NCBI RefSeq assembly: GCF_902806685.2
Contig: NC_048561.1
Location: 2,232,001-2,296,000, forward strand
DNA from: Maniola hyperantus
Taxonomy: Eukaryota > Arthropoda > Insecta > Lepidoptera > Nymphalidae
Reading direction: 5' to 3'
Length of the DNA stretch: 64,000 nucleotides
Position numbers and translations under genes: made by a program. Shown here piece by piece: positions 20,201 to 30,029 of the stretch (its first letter is position 1; each line of letters starts with the position of its first letter). The notes beneath the pieces were generated by a model, which was not told the DNA's origin, did not search any database, and saw nothing but the letters and a program-made list of their open reading frames with translations.

Positions 20201-23200
20201 CTGGAAATATATTGTGACATATGTAAACCTCTTTTCTTAGTTTATAAAAAGAGAACAATTGTCATTGTCATAAAATAACAAATAAAGGATTCCTACATAT
20301 TTTATAGTGGCGACTGGATGGAAAATAAAGTGAAGATGGTTTCTCCCAGGAAATTAGGGGAATTCGATGTCGTGAGTGGGAACTGGGCATCATACTGCGA
20401 GCGGATGGAAATGTATTTCATAGTGGGCGAGGTGAAAGAGACCTTAAGGGTACCTACTATGATATCGATGGTCGGGGACAGGGCCTACGAGCTGATGGTA
20501 AATCTCTGTAGCCCGGATAGACCAGGTGATAAAACTTTTGCCGAGTTAGTGAAGATAGTGGGAGAACATTTACAACCAAAACCATCAATATTGGCTGAGC
20601 GTTTTCGATTTAGGCAGTATCGTCAGCAAGAATCAACTTCGGTCTCACAATATGTCGCAGAACTGAAGGAACTATCACGTTTTTGTGAGTTTGGAAATAA
20701 TCTCAGCGAAAATTTACGAGATCAGTTAGTGTGCGGCTTACAGAGTGAAGTCATTCGTCAAAGACTCTTTGCCGAAGAGACTTTAGATTTTAATCGCGCA
20801 GTCAGGTTGGCTACGACATTCGAAGCCGCGGAGAAAAACGCACTTGCAGTGGAAGTCGGAATAGGTATCAGCAGACCAAAATCGGAACCAGGGAAGATGG
20901 GAGAGACACTACGAGGAGCAGCTGCGAGTGTCAGCGAAACTTCATCAAAATCATTACATCGTTTTCGAATTAGTGCAGGCGATCGATGCGGGGATCAGCG
21001 GCATGGTAAAGATGACTGTCCTTATAAGTTTTTTGAGTGCAGCCGATGCCGACGGATCGGGCATTTGCGACGACGATGTTCTGATGACCCAGGAGCAGGA
21101 TCTGCAGGGGAAAAATGCTGCCAGTGGCTATAACCGATCGCGGCGCGGCGGTCGCAGCTACGGAATGCGTTGGGGAGCAGGAGCACAGCGTAGAAATCAG
21201 GGTGCGGGCATTGCATCGAGGGGCCCTAACACGGCGGGCACGAACCACTGGCGGGACGAAGACCCGGCTTGGATGGAGTCGGTCGGTTCGGACGACGTCA
21301 ACGAAGAAGAACCTGTTTATCAGATGTCGCTAAGGGACTATAAGCCGGTTAGCATAATAGTGTTACTAGACGAGAAGCCTTTGGTTATGGAAATTGATAC
21401 TGGTTCTGCGTTGTCATGTATAAGCAAGCAGACGTATATTGAAAGGTACAAATACCTACCGTTAAGATCCTGTCGGTTAACGTTAACTTTTTATGATGGC
21501 ACAAAAATTAAACCTCTAGGGTATATTTCAATTAAAGTGAGGTATAAAGATCGCATGAAGGTATTAGATTTATATGTCATCGATAATGGGACGACGTCAT
21601 TATTAGGGCGTCAATGGTTAGCGGAATTAAACATTGACGTGCCTAAGTGCAAAATTAATAATTTGCGAGTACAGGAGTCTGTTAAGAATAGATACGTGGA
21701 GGAAATATTTTCCAGGTTTAGTGAATTAATCGACGGCGGGCTCGGGCGCTACACGGGCGGGCACGCCACGCTGCACGTGCGAGAGGGCGCCGTGCCCGTG
21801 TTCTGTCGTGCGCGCCCCCTCGCCTATGCGCTTCGGGAGCGCGTGGACGCCGAGCTGGACGCGATGCTGCGTGCCGGTGTCATCGAGCCGGTTGACACGT
21901 CGGACTGGGCCACCCCGCTTGTAATTGTGAACAAACCTAACGGTGCCATTAGGGTATGTGCCGATTATAAGGCTACGTTGAATCGTTTTTTATCGGTTGA
22001 TAAATATCCAGTTCCTAAAATAGAAGATCTACTGGCCAATTTGAACGGTTGTCAGTATTTCAGTAAAATCGATCTTTCTCAAGCGTATAACCAGATCGAG
22101 TTAGATAATAAGTCAAAAGAATTTACGGTGATAAATACTCACCGGGGTCTGTTCCGTTACAATAGATTAGTGTTTGGGTTAGCTTCAAGTCCGGGCATAT
22201 TTCAAAGGATAATGATAAATTTGTTTAAAGATATTCCGAATGTGGTAACTTTCTTAGATGACATATTAATCGCAAACTCTTCACTTGATGAGCATAAGGA
22301 TACATTAAAGAAAGTACTTACTAGGCTGAAGGAATGCGGTTTTAAAATTAAAAAAGAAAAATGTGCATTTTTCGAAAGTCAAATAACCTATTTAGGGTAT
22401 GTAATAGAGGATAGAGGTATTCGAGTTGACCCAGATAAAGTCAAGCCTATTTTAAATTTAACGGAGCCAAAAGATGTTTCCGAATTAAGATCATTTTTAG
22501 GGATGGTCAATTTTTACGGTCGTTTTGTCAGGAATTTAAGTAGTAATTTATCACCATTATATAATTTACTAAAGAAAAATCATAGTTGGTTTTGGGGGAT
22601 AGAAGAAAGGAATTCATTCAATAAGGTTAAAAGATTACTGGCGAGCTCTGCGGTTTTAGCGCATTACGATGTAAATAAGCCGGTTATATTGACATGTGAT
22701 GCGAGTGCGCTTGGGATAGGCGCGGTGTTAGCGCAGCGAGGCGCAGACATCGGCGGGGGCGAGCGACCGGTCGCATATGCCTCCCGATCGCTGTCGGCAG
22801 CGGAAATAAATTATAGTCAGATACAAAAGGAGGCTCTTGCAATATATAATTAGTTACTTCTACATTACTGTTTCCACATAAAGCTACAACAGATGAGGAA
22901 AAAAGATAAAATAAGATCCAATGTAGCTCCATAGCTCCTCCTCTTTCCTCAGCCACACTTGATCTCATTTAGTTACTTTTGATTTACTGACAACTAACAA
23001 GACACTGCTGCGATAATAACGCCGCAATGGAAGTAGGACGTAATCGCAGCAGTGTGTAACTACATGACCATCCTAATACAAAATGTACTGAAAACAGATA
23101 TCGCAATAACGCATGCGATATTATCGACCGATAATAACGCGGCTGTGTGGGGGAGCCTTTATGAGTTACCTGCACTGTCGAAGGAATAGCACCAGTACGA

Positions 23201-23687
23201 ATTTGCCATAAGCCACTTTCAGTTTCATAAAGGTCATCACTTAGAAAATGCTGCGAGCAGACCACAGCAGAGTCGGGTGAGTTGTCCTGTTTCCCGAGGG
23301 CTCTGAGCCAAGCAGCACGGAGATGCACTTCACTCGGTAAACTGGAAATTACCTTTTAAGTTATACATAACAAACATGTATGAGTGATTTATTTTACACG
23401 GTAGAACCACCTATACACATAAGCTATGCCCACCTGCATGACTAGCTGCATAACTAACTGATTACTGTTCTGACTGGCTCAGACCAGCAGTCTGCAGTCA
23501 GCACAGAACTGATATAGACAATAAACTCTCACTCAACTATAACACTGTTTGACAAGACATGACTACGATTTGCGAGTCAACTCAACTCAAATAAAACTCA
23601 CCCATGAAAACTGATTTCCTTCCCTTCTCGCTCTGATGGTGATACATTGTCCGGAGTATTTTTGCAGAAAGGCGCACAACACCGCAT
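17237..23687 (-). CDS. THAP-ZAD-C2H2 zinc-finger protein, copy B (intact)
   Basis: Seven exons with GT-AG borders sum to 2202 nt, exactly 734 codons with stop: 23687-23602, 23341-23170, 20200-20108, 19656-19522, 19223-18889, 18694-18651 and 18573-17237. Residues 1-86 are a THAP domain (C4, C8, C57, H60). Residues 87-162 are a ZAD (C88, C91, C129, C132). An acidic linker follows, then 11 C2H2 fingers from about residue 421, most of the form CKLCxYKC...HMRTHTGxKP. Likely a nuclear sequence-specific regulator: THAP and fingers bind DNA, the ZAD dimerises. Intron 2 contains a Ty3/gypsy remnant; another intron holds a SINE. The stop codon overlaps a possible GTGAGC donor, so an alternative C-terminus is conceivable. 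Large tandem-finger ZAD families are typical of insects. Confidence 0.85.
19255..19445 (-). mobile_element. tRNA-derived SINE in an intron of copy B
   Basis: On the minus strand CAATAGCTCAACTGGTTAAG (A box) and GACGGTTCAAACCCCGCCC (B box) form the head. The body is about 110 bp, with GGAAAGGGGAATATTAGTC and AATATTCTATTTAAAAAA leading into an A-rich tail (T-run at 19260-19275 on the plus strand). Copy A lacks it, so it inserted after the duplication or was lost there. Confidence 0.7.
19740..19990. repeat. Interspersed repeat in intron of copy B
   Basis: The uninterrupted version of the repeat seen at 6585-7275 in copy A, with GTGACTTCGTCCGTGTGG, CCAAATTTCAGCCCGATCC and a CAGT microsatellite (19926-19957). 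Its presence at the same intron position shows that it predates the gene duplication. Confidence 0.7.
20318..21133 (+). CDS. gag: Gag of the Ty3/gypsy element
   Basis: From ATG 20318, 271 codons. The first 170 residues have the usual retrotransposon Gag (UBN2/gag-polyprotein-like) pattern, with LAERFRFRQYRQQ and YVAELKELSRFCEFG blocks. Near the C-terminus a CCHC knuckle (CSRCRRIGHLRRRC) is clear; a first knuckle before it seems degenerate. Pol follows in the +1 frame, overlapping the Gag end. Expected role: capsid and RNA packaging. Confidence 0.75.
   Translation: MENKVKMVSPRKLGEFDVVSGNWASYCERMEMYFIVGEVKETLRVPTMISMVGDRAYELMVNLCSPDRPGDKTFAELVKIVGEHLQPKPSILAERFRFRQYRQQESTSVSQYVAELKELSRFCEFGNNLSENLRDQLVCGLQSEVIRQRLFAEETLDFNRAVRLATTFEAAEKNALAVEVGIGISRPKSEPGKMGETLRGAAASVSETSSKSLHRFRISAGDRCGDQRHGKDDCPYKFFECSRCRRIGHLRRRCSDDPGAGSAGEKCCQWL
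20928..22853 (+). CDS. pol: Pol of the Ty3/gypsy element, C-terminally truncated
   Basis: The frame is open for 641 codons, in +1 relative to Gag; probably only the part after about 21100 is used. The protease active site DTGS is at about residues 157-160. The reverse transcriptase has YNQIEL, FGLASSPGIFQ and the catalytic VTFLDD box. RNase H begins with LTCDASALGIGAVLAQ and is cut off at KEALAIY, where the sequence changes to host intron. Integrase is absent. The remaining frame has no internal stop, so the deletion, not point decay, made this copy defective. Confidence 0.8.
   Translation: MSAKLHQNHYIVFELVQAIDAGISGMVKMTVLISFLSAADADGSGICDDDVLMTQEQDLQGKNAASGYNRSRRGGRSYGMRWGAGAQRRNQGAGIASRGPNTAGTNHWRDEDPAWMESVGSDDVNEEEPVYQMSLRDYKPVSIIVLLDEKPLVMEIDTGSALSCISKQTYIERYKYLPLRSCRLTLTFYDGTKIKPLGYISIKVRYKDRMKVLDLYVIDNGTTSLLGRQWLAELNIDVPKCKINNLRVQESVKNRYVEEIFSRFSELIDGGLGRYTGGHATLHVREGAVPVFCRARPLAYALRERVDAELDAMLRAGVIEPVDTSDWATPLVIVNKPNGAIRVCADYKATLNRFLSVDKYPVPKIEDLLANLNGCQYFSKIDLSQAYNQIELDNKSKEFTVINTHRGLFRYNRLVFGLASSPGIFQRIMINLFKDIPNVVTFLDDILIANSSLDEHKDTLKKVLTRLKECGFKIKKEKCAFFESQITYLGYVIEDRGIRVDPDKVKPILNLTEPKDVSELRSFLGMVNFYGRFVRNLSSNLSPLYNLLKKNHSWFWGIEERNSFNKVKRLLASSAVLAHYDVNKPVILTCDASALGIGAVLAQRGADIGGGERPVAYASRSLSAAEINYSQIQKEALAIYN
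22998..23157. mobile_element. Small insertion in intron 2 of copy B, absent from copy A
   Basis: Aligned by eye with 7640-7665 of copy A, copy B has about 120-160 extra bp with inverted repeats (ACTGCTGCGAT against ATCGCAGCAGT; ATATCGC against GCGATAT) and repeated GATAATAACGC motifs at both ends. It is probably a MITE; the superfamily is not recognised. Confidence 0.45.
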
Positions 23688-23849
23688 TTTCAGTGCTTAT
23701 TGTTTTGCCTTGAATCTCAAGCTCTATTTATCACCAGTAACTTTCCGTGTTAACTTTGTAAATTAATGAAAGGTATTTAAATGGTAGCTCTGCTAGATCT
23801 GCGAATAATATTAATATAATAAATAATAATCAATTTAGATCAATCATCA

Positions 23850-24365
23850 AAGTGTTTTTTTTTTTTAAATTTATTTTACGGCCCTGGATAACAGTCCTTT
23901 AAGGCCTAGATCAAAGAGAATATAATCACTACCAAAGAGAATATAATCACTGATCACTAGGTACCACATAAAAGATCACCACGAATTTAGATGATATTGA
24001 TCAAAGAGTATTATGTACTCTGTGGTATTATATGATAATCACTACGTTTATTTCTTCTTTTTTTTTTTTTTTTAAACTGGTTTTACGGCTCTGGGCTCTA
24101 GCCATTTTGAGCCTATCTTCTTTCTCGATGCTAAGCTTTTTTTTTTGCTTAATGCCATGCTAAGGACCGACCAAATTAAGTCTGCTGTGGGCGGTCCTTT
24201 GCACGAGTGTACCAGGCTGTCAGCCAGCAGGGAGAAATGGCGAATGCTCGTGAGGCATATAACATCTGCCCTCAAAGACGTTGCTTCGTGATGACCACGA
24301 CCGATTACAAAGTAGGTACTCTGTGACGACCGCTCTGCCAAGAGTGATACGACAAAGAAGAAGAA
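23850..24365 (-). mobile_element. SINE-like elements with A-rich tails
   Basis: At 24064-24365, read on the minus strand, CACTCTTGGCAGAGCGG opens an element of about 300 bp with GGACCGCCCACAGCAGAC and GAGCCGTAAAACCAG, ending in a long A-run. A 3'-end fragment of a related element lies at 23855-23930, another at 9045-9125. The orientation is set by the A-tails. No protein. Confidence 0.55.
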
Positions 24366-24474
24366 GAAGCTTTCCACAGATCAATAACATCGTGGATAGA
24401 ATAATAGGTAGATTTAAGTACTGTGTAACCGCGTATGAGATAGCGATAGCACGACGTAACGATGAATAACACAA

Positions 24475-24599
24475 CAATTATTACCATTGTTTAGTAGTCA
24501 TACTAAACAATGGTAATAATTGTATTACTACCATTGTTTAGTATGACTACTAAACATCGATTGTTGATCGGTTAATATTTGTATTAACCGATCAACAAT
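24475..24599. repeat. Cluster of three hairpins with 4-nt loops
   Basis: 24475-24496 and 24501-24522 are perfect 22 bp arms around the loop GTCA. 24560-24577 and 24582-24599 are perfect 18 bp arms (ATTGTTGATCGGTTAATA) around a 4-nt loop. Between them lies GTTTAGTA-TGAC-TACTAAAC, an 8 bp stem that reuses the sequence of the first arm. Possibly fold-back element ends or products of template switching. Confidence 0.8.
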
Positions 24600-26040
24600 A
24601 TTTGTATTAAACGTTTCTTATGTGAAAACAAGTAAATAACTCATGAGAAATACAATTACGCCACGAATTCTCAAAGTTTGTTTCGCAACTAAAGTTGCAT
24701 GCCTTGTCTTGTATGTAAGTTGTATTTGTATTCTTAAAAAAAAACCAGTTACACGACAAGGGACAAAAAATAGGTTAGCTGCGTCACTGTTTATCACAGT
24801 AGTCACTGTGCTCTCTTTTTAGTATGAATGAGAAAGCAAACGTTCCTGTATCTACCTTTATTACTCTATCTCCGAATAACATAGATGCTTTCGTCAGTGT
24901 GACCGTTTCAAAAATGGCGAATCTGCCCGACACTGGCAAAATATCTGCCAATTCGATACGATGTGAATGTGATCAGTGATCTGACTGGCTCAGACATGAT
25001 TTCCCGATCCACACATTGGGTGAAAAGTGTTGGGCCAGCGTTGGGGCCAACGTCTGGAGCCGGAGAGAAGGCAACGAGCACAGCTTTTATGTATTAAAAA
25101 TCCGTATACACAGAGTACCGTACCTATACGGTACCTACTCTGTGGTGTTTGCCGTGATTCCATCATTTAACTGCTGGCAGCTCTGTTTCCGGCATAGAGA
25201 ATAGAGAGGTTTTATGTTTCGCATGGTTTCCGGCTTCCGTCTGCAGCCTCAAATCACCTCAAATAAAACATCTACCTATATGTTATTGGTCTGTGAATAA
25301 AACAAGCAAGCATAGCCGCAGGCCGCCATGTCTCATTTATTTTTTATTTTTCTGTAATCTGCCGGCTGCCGCCAACAGCAGCCAAACGCCACATTTTGTT
25401 GGTCGGTGGGCGATAATATCAACATATTATGTTGTTAAAATGTAAGTATTTACTATTTATATACAAGTTTTTGAATATGTGCGTATCTTCTGTGTCAAGT
25501 GTAGCGTCGTCTGTCTATTGATTTGATTTATAAGCTCGTATTCTAGTCTAAAACTTCTAAAAAGTGCATTCTTAGTGCTAACATGGAAGATGCATTCTAA
25601 TTACTAGCCAATGGTGAGAGTATCGGCTAAACACTAATGTCTTGCAAGTTTTAAGTCCCAGAACTCAGTCTTGTCTGTGAGATTGTATACATGACGTCCA
25701 TCTATTTTACTTAACGCTCAGTACTCACAAAATGTTAATAAACTGATGTAAGACTATCTACTATCCCGCGCGTATATTATATTACTTCGTATGGACAGTG
25801 CTAAAACAAACAAAATGGCACCGATTCAGTGGTGCTTTTGCACCAATGCAACCTAAGTGACGTCTGGATTTCAAACGGGTCGTTCATTAGTATCTAAGAG
25901 GTGGTGCTTTATTTGGTTCCAAAACCGTGAAAATATTTGTTGGCTTGGGCATATCTTGTTATTTATATCGATGGGTTTCCAGTGTTGGTTTTTGTGAGCT
26001 TGCTTGTACTGTCTGGCCACTGTCCAGTGTCGTCTTTACC
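24600..26040. other. No recognisable gene or repeat
   Basis: Only short open frames without family motifs. Composition is mixed, with a few short low-complexity runs. I see nothing to name here. Confidence 0.5.
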
Positions 26041-26044
26041 TCAG

Positions 26045-26195
26045 GCTGAGATCTATAGAGCACACTTTGACTTTGCTCAGACTTAAGCTTGTGTTAAAAC
26101 GATACAGATTTGCGTGAGAGATATTGCTCTGTCTCGTTTTAACTCTGGCTTATGTCTAAGCTAAGTCAGAGTGCGCTCTATAGATCTCTCCCTAA
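26045..26195. mobile_element. Fold-back MITE, family M, copy 1
   Basis: An element of about 150 bp with long imperfect inverted repeats. The left arm has GATCTATAGAGC, then ACTTTGACTTTGCTCAGAC. The right arm has GTCAGAGTGCGCTCTATAGA. The centre carries GTTAAAACGA and TCGTTTTAAC. A second copy is at 56732-56885. No coding capacity. Confidence 0.8.
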
Positions 26196-26329
26196 GTCTT
26201 GTCTGTGTAATTTTAAATGCTGACAGCTTGTAGTTGGAGTGTTAGTGGAGAAAAAGAACCTTGTATTGTAAAAGAAATTTGTACCACGATTAAAAAAAAA
26301 TGGTCTATAATAAATAATAAATCAAAACT

Positions 26330-26450
26330 TTGTCTATAAATAAAAATAAAATAAAAAATTGGTCTGCATGTATAGCTAAATTGTCTCTGCATGGTATCGT
26401 TGCTGAGGGTTCTGACCCCTCCCATGAAAGTCAGTCAATGGGTTGACACG
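26330..26450. repeat. About 120 bp direct repeat (partner at 27525-27648)
   Basis: CAAAACTTTGTCTATAAAT, GGTCTGCATGTATAGC and GCTGAGGGTTCTGACCCC occur in the same order at both places. Part of it occurs a third time at 27465-27537. The repeats surround the hAT transposase fragments and may be pieces of the same element. Confidence 0.65.
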
Positions 26451-26599
26451 GTGGTTCCCAAAGTTGACTGGGCTACGACTCATCTGATTTAAGTATACAA
26501 ACTCGGGACCCACCTCTAGGAAATTTAAGCGTTAGCAATATTAATAAAGGACTTTTGAAATAACAAACTGTTTTAATACAATCTTTTATTACTTAATTA

Positions 26600-26891
26600 T
26601 ATAAATTTAATGGGAAGGATGAAATTGTTTCCTATGTTTCGCCATTACAGTTTTGACATCAACTTCAACTTTAGTTACTTTTAATCGCAGTGAGTTTGAT
26701 AAGTCCAATTTATTTCGGTATTTAGTTTTAATGTTCACCATATTCGAAAACCCAGCCTCACATAAGTATGAGATAGTAAAGGGGAGGAGGACTTTCAACC
26801 GTTGACAGACTAAAGAACTCTTTCCAGTATTAGAAGAATCTATAACTTGAATTTGTTGAATGTCTTCTGTTACCAGCCGATGCTTGATCAT
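26600..26891 (-). pseudogene. hAT transposase C-terminal fragment (ZBED/Buster-like)
   Basis: Minus-strand residues FTISYLCEAGFSNMVNIKTK and YRNKLDLSNSLRLK, ending HRKQFHPSH, match the C-terminal dimerisation region of hAT transposases of the Buster/ZBED5 kind. The upstream catalytic part does not continue in frame, because a short Helitron-like repeat abuts it at 26892. Confidence 0.7.
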
Positions 26892-27085
26892 CTCTCTATA
26901 TATAAAAATGAATCGCTAAATGTGTTGCTGATCGCAAATCTCGAAAACAGCTGAACTGATTTCGCTAATTCTTTTTTTATAATATTCCTTGAAGTACGAG
27001 GATGGTTCTTACGGACAGAAAAATTTATAAAGAATCGACTGTTAGGGTCGATCTAGGGACTAGAAGTTCGCCGGGTCAGCTAGTT
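26892..27085. mobile_element. Short nonautonomous Helitron-like element, copy 1
   Basis: It starts TCTCTCTATATATAAAAATG and ends CGCCGGGTCAGCTAGT, so it has a 5' TC and a CTAGT end. A second copy with the same ends and body (CTGAACCGATTTCGCTAATTC; TATTCCTTGAAGTACG) is at 59768-59955. The two copies lie in unrelated surroundings, which defines the borders. Confidence 0.6.
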
Positions 27086-27121
27086 GATGATAAAAATGAA
27101 ATTTGCAATCAACTATTTTAC

Positions 27122-27403
27122 TCATAATTGTTTATTGTATTGGCTTCGTAAATTCAAATTGAATTCAAATTCATCAATCTCATTAATGGAATGGAATCGA
27201 CAATGAAGCAAAGTTGCCGCAACGACCACATCGGATTCCAGACCCTCTAGCATGTTATTTTTGAGTCTAGCTATTACGAGAGGCTCGTCATCGCTCGCTT
27301 CTTCAAGCAATCTCTTTACTTCTGAACGAAATACTAAAGCCAGATTCAGAGTTGGTTGAGTTTCTGAACTTAAAACTTCAACGATTTTTATTAAAGTTTT
27401 CAA
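27122..27403 (-). pseudogene. hAT transposase fragment, middle region
   Basis: A minus-strand frame of 93 codons with KTLIKIVEVLSSE, LVIARLKNNMLEGLE and AATLLHCRFHSI resembles the insertion domain before the C-terminal core of hAT transposases. It lies upstream, in transcript sense, of the 26600-26891 fragment. The two may come from one element split by the Helitron-like repeat, but I cannot show continuity. Confidence 0.5.
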
Positions 27404-27654
27404 GAAACTTGATCAGAGCCTCAATGGTTTCATGTTCGGCGCGGCGCTCATATCTAATCTGCATCGTATCGTTGCTGAGGGTTCTGATGAAACTTGAAAG
27501 TCAGTCTAGTGAAAAATAAATCAAAACTTTGTCTATAAATGAAATAAAATAAAAAATTGGTCTGCATGTATAGCAAAATTGTATCTGCATCGTATCGTTG
27601 CTGAGGGTTCTGACCCCTCCCATCAAAGTCAGTCAATGGGTTGACAGACTAATG

Positions 27655-27730
27655 AAAAATAATAGATAGATAGATAGATAGAAATACTTTATTGCACACA
27701 AAAAATATTACATAACTATTACAAAAAACT
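27655..27730 (-). mobile_element. LINE 3' tail with (TAGA)n microsatellite
   Basis: TAGATAGATAGATAGAAATACTTTATTGCACAC is, on the minus strand, a CR1-type 3' end (GTGCAATAAAGTATTTC) followed by a TCTA repeat tail. Only the last part is recognisable. Confidence 0.55.
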
Positions 27731-27914
27731 AAAACTAAAAATAATTCCTTTTTTACCTGCCTATTTTTCATTCGCCACCACGACAAATTTTAACATTACA
27801 TATCGAGCAAATAGCAAACTTTTTATATCAAAATATTTGCATTAAGATGATCTTTTTTTATCAAAGACATTTTACTTCCGTATCTTCTTTTTCTTCCCGA
27901 AATCACCCGAGTCC

Positions 27915-27978
27915 ACCCGATCGCTTCACTCGTGTAACGAGGCGATTCGTTACACGAGTGTGAGTGAAGCGATCGGGT
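27915..27978. repeat. Long hairpin
   Basis: The arm 27915-27940 (starting ACCCGATCGCTTCACTCGTG) pairs with 27947-27978 around a 6-nt loop. The right arm has a 6-nt bulge, otherwise pairing is near perfect. It could be a short fold-back element. Confidence 0.75.
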
Positions 27979-28519
27979 ATGTTCGACTCGACTATGTTCG
28001 ATTATTCGCCTTTAAGGTTGGCCGAATATTCGGTATCGGGTATCCGGCACTATCTGTTTCATATCTAATATGAATACATCATTCGTGGAAAAAAACAATG
28101 GAATATACTGTCTTGGTCATTCATAATACTACTCGTTATGGTGGCATCTGATGGAGTTGCTGCGTAAGGGCCAGTTAAGTCAATGATGTACTCATTAATG
28201 CATACAATACGTTTTTGACGCACCATGCCTGGATTTTATACGGCTTCGTAATGCTACGAGATCTCCTCACGCCATCTCCTGAACTTCTTCCACTGGGATA
28301 TCTCCGGCGAGGGCTGCGGCGAATGAACCATTTGATTATACGTGATCACCATAGTAATTACTACATAGGGTTTGCTTCAGTTGATAGCTGCCTAAAGCAA
28401 ACAGCGTCTAATTGAATTGGGGCATATCGGCTCCCATAACTTGGAAATGAATTTTTCTTCTATTATAATTGTTTGCAATAACAAGTTCTGCTAAACTGTT
28501 TTGCACATTGATCCGTTTA

Positions 28520-28806
28520 TAGATTATGTCAGGGCTTTTCAATTTTCGTTTGTGGGATGGAGTTCCACCTCCACCTCCACAGTTGGAGGTTGTGAGCTGC
28601 AGCTGGTGACCCTCGGCTGCAACAAACAAATTATTTCACCAGTTGGCCAATGCTGTGTCAACCCATGCTATGCCATAATATTAAATGTCACCTGGAGCCA
28701 TGGTGATGTCACCAGAAAACCAGGGCTTTTCAATTTTCGTTTGTGGGATGGAGTTCCACCTCCACCTCCACAGTTGGAGGCTGCTGGCTGTGAGCTGCAA
28801 CTCCTA
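28520..28806. repeat. Two direct copies of an about 80 bp segment
   Basis: CAGGGCTTTTCAATTTTCG, TTGTGGGATGGAGTTCCACC and CCTCCACAGTTGGAGG occur at about 28529-28600 and 28722-28790, separated by about 115 bp. In minus-strand sense the first copy reads GGGGGTPSHKRKLKSP. It may be coding debris, but no family is assigned. Confidence 0.6.
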
Positions 28807-29124
28807 CCTCATGTCCATAATAATGCAGCCGCTATCATTGCGATCCAAAGGAGATAGCATGTGCGTCGGAAACTTTGGTCGTGGATTGCTTGTATTTTTT
28901 GGAGGTAATAAGTTCAAATAGAACTTTTTCTCAAAAGTTTTCAAGAGAAATCTCCCTATTTGTACCTTGCCTATACAAAAATACGCGTTCACAAATATAG
29001 TTTGTAGAATATAAATGCCTATTTTCGCAAACCATCTCATTGATTTGTGCTCGCAGGTGTAGTAAGACAGCATTTGGTCGTGACGATCGAGACCCTTCAT
29101 AAATTGGTTATATTGAACCACCAT
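28804..29124 (-). pseudogene. piggyBac-type transposase, C-terminal fragment
   Basis: Minus-strand residues YNQFMKGLDRHDQMLSYY and later WFAKIGIYILQTIFVNAYF match the conserved YNxxMGGVDxxDQ and VNAY blocks near the end of piggyBac-type (PGBD4-like) transposases. It lines up in order with the DNFYTS fragment at 39951-40145. One old piggyBac copy may therefore have been split by the pogo element inserted between them. Confidence 0.75.
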
Positions 29125-29134
29125 GATGCGCTTT

Positions 29135-29250
29135 GATTTTTTTTAATCGTAAAGTACTGACAATACTTTACTATCATTACAATCTAGCCTATGAGAGAGG
29201 CTAATAAGTCATATTATATCAACCTAAACTTATACACGTACTTATACCTA
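29135..29250. repeat. Interspersed repeat, copy 1 (partner at 60307-60420)
   Basis: AAGTACTGACAATACTTTAC, CATTACAATCTAGCCT, GAGGCTAATAAGTCATATTA and ATCAACCTAAACTTA occur in the same order near 60.35 kb. It has no ORF and is probably the end of a SINE or DNA element. Confidence 0.6.
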
Positions 29251-29689
29251 AGAATCGGTCCATTGACTTATCTTAGTTTATAATTAAAATACTTTATTGG
29301 AAGACACTTTGTTCTTGTGTTCTTTAAATTGCACTAGCACTATGCTTTCAATTTGTTCATGTGTTCTTTGTATTGCACTAGCACTACACTTTCACTGTAA
29401 CTACACTAGCTCAAAAGGCTTAGTCCTCTTAAGTCTACGTATTAGGTCTGTGCTGTCGAGGAGCTGGATAGCCTCGACGTTAAAATGGTGATGGAGCCTA
29501 CGTTCGTGGGATTTAGCGTGTTTGCTAATAGCTGTGTCCACGAAGCCCATTTGAAGATCGCTTTACTACCTCTGTCATCCTATGCGAGTGCTCAGTATAT
29601 TTTAATTTTTTTAATTTTATTTATTAGATTAACTTCCGGCTACTTACACTAATACATTTAAAAAAAACTTAATTCTGAAAATAAACTTA
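29250..29689. other. Non-genic stretch left of the pogo element
   Basis: It contains a two-unit tandem duplication of about 48 bp at 29309-29400 (GTTCTTGTGTTCTTTAAATT and GTTCATGTGTTCTTTGTATT, both followed by GCACTAGCACTA). The rest is AT-rich without recognised content. Confidence 0.5.
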
Positions 29690-30029
29690 GGGTAAGGTTG
29701 CCACTATTGGACCACTTAACTTTGTATTGAATTAACAACAGAAATATGACAGTTAGGAAAGACGTGATTTTGATAAACCTTAAGTATTAGAACTTTTATG
29801 CGAAGTTTAAGATTTTTTGACTTGAGCATAAAAAGAAAAAATTAAAAAAAACAGTTTAACAATCGTTGCTTTGTTTGGACCACTGTTCCTTTGATTGAAC
29901 CAGTCAGTTGCTATCATTGGACTTAGGATATTTTCTCTACTGGTCCATTCAAGGGATTCATGGAAATTTAAACAAATATAATACATAATAATAATATATG
30001 TTTTTATTCTTTATTAACTCTTTTTACTA

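Larger units (their letters stand above)
20212..22853 (+). mobile_element. Ty3/gypsy LTR retrotransposon, 3'-deleted
   Basis: A short 5' LTR of about 90-100 bp (from TGTGACATATG near 20213) is followed by TGGCGACTGG near 20308, a primer-binding site like that of tRNA-Trp-primed gypsy elements, then Gag and Pol. The element stops inside the RNase H domain and runs directly into intron sequence matching copy A (AATATATAATTAG). The integrase and 3' LTR are therefore missing. It cannot transpose on its own. Confidence 0.8.

Noticed and set aside
20230..20310. Possible second promoter or first exon of the zinc-finger gene in intron 2
   Set aside because: The segment is the 5' LTR and primer-binding region of the gypsy insertion and is absent from copy A.
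24072..24377. Minus-strand frame of 101 codons
   Set aside because: It runs through a SINE-like element and its A-tail; no protein motif.
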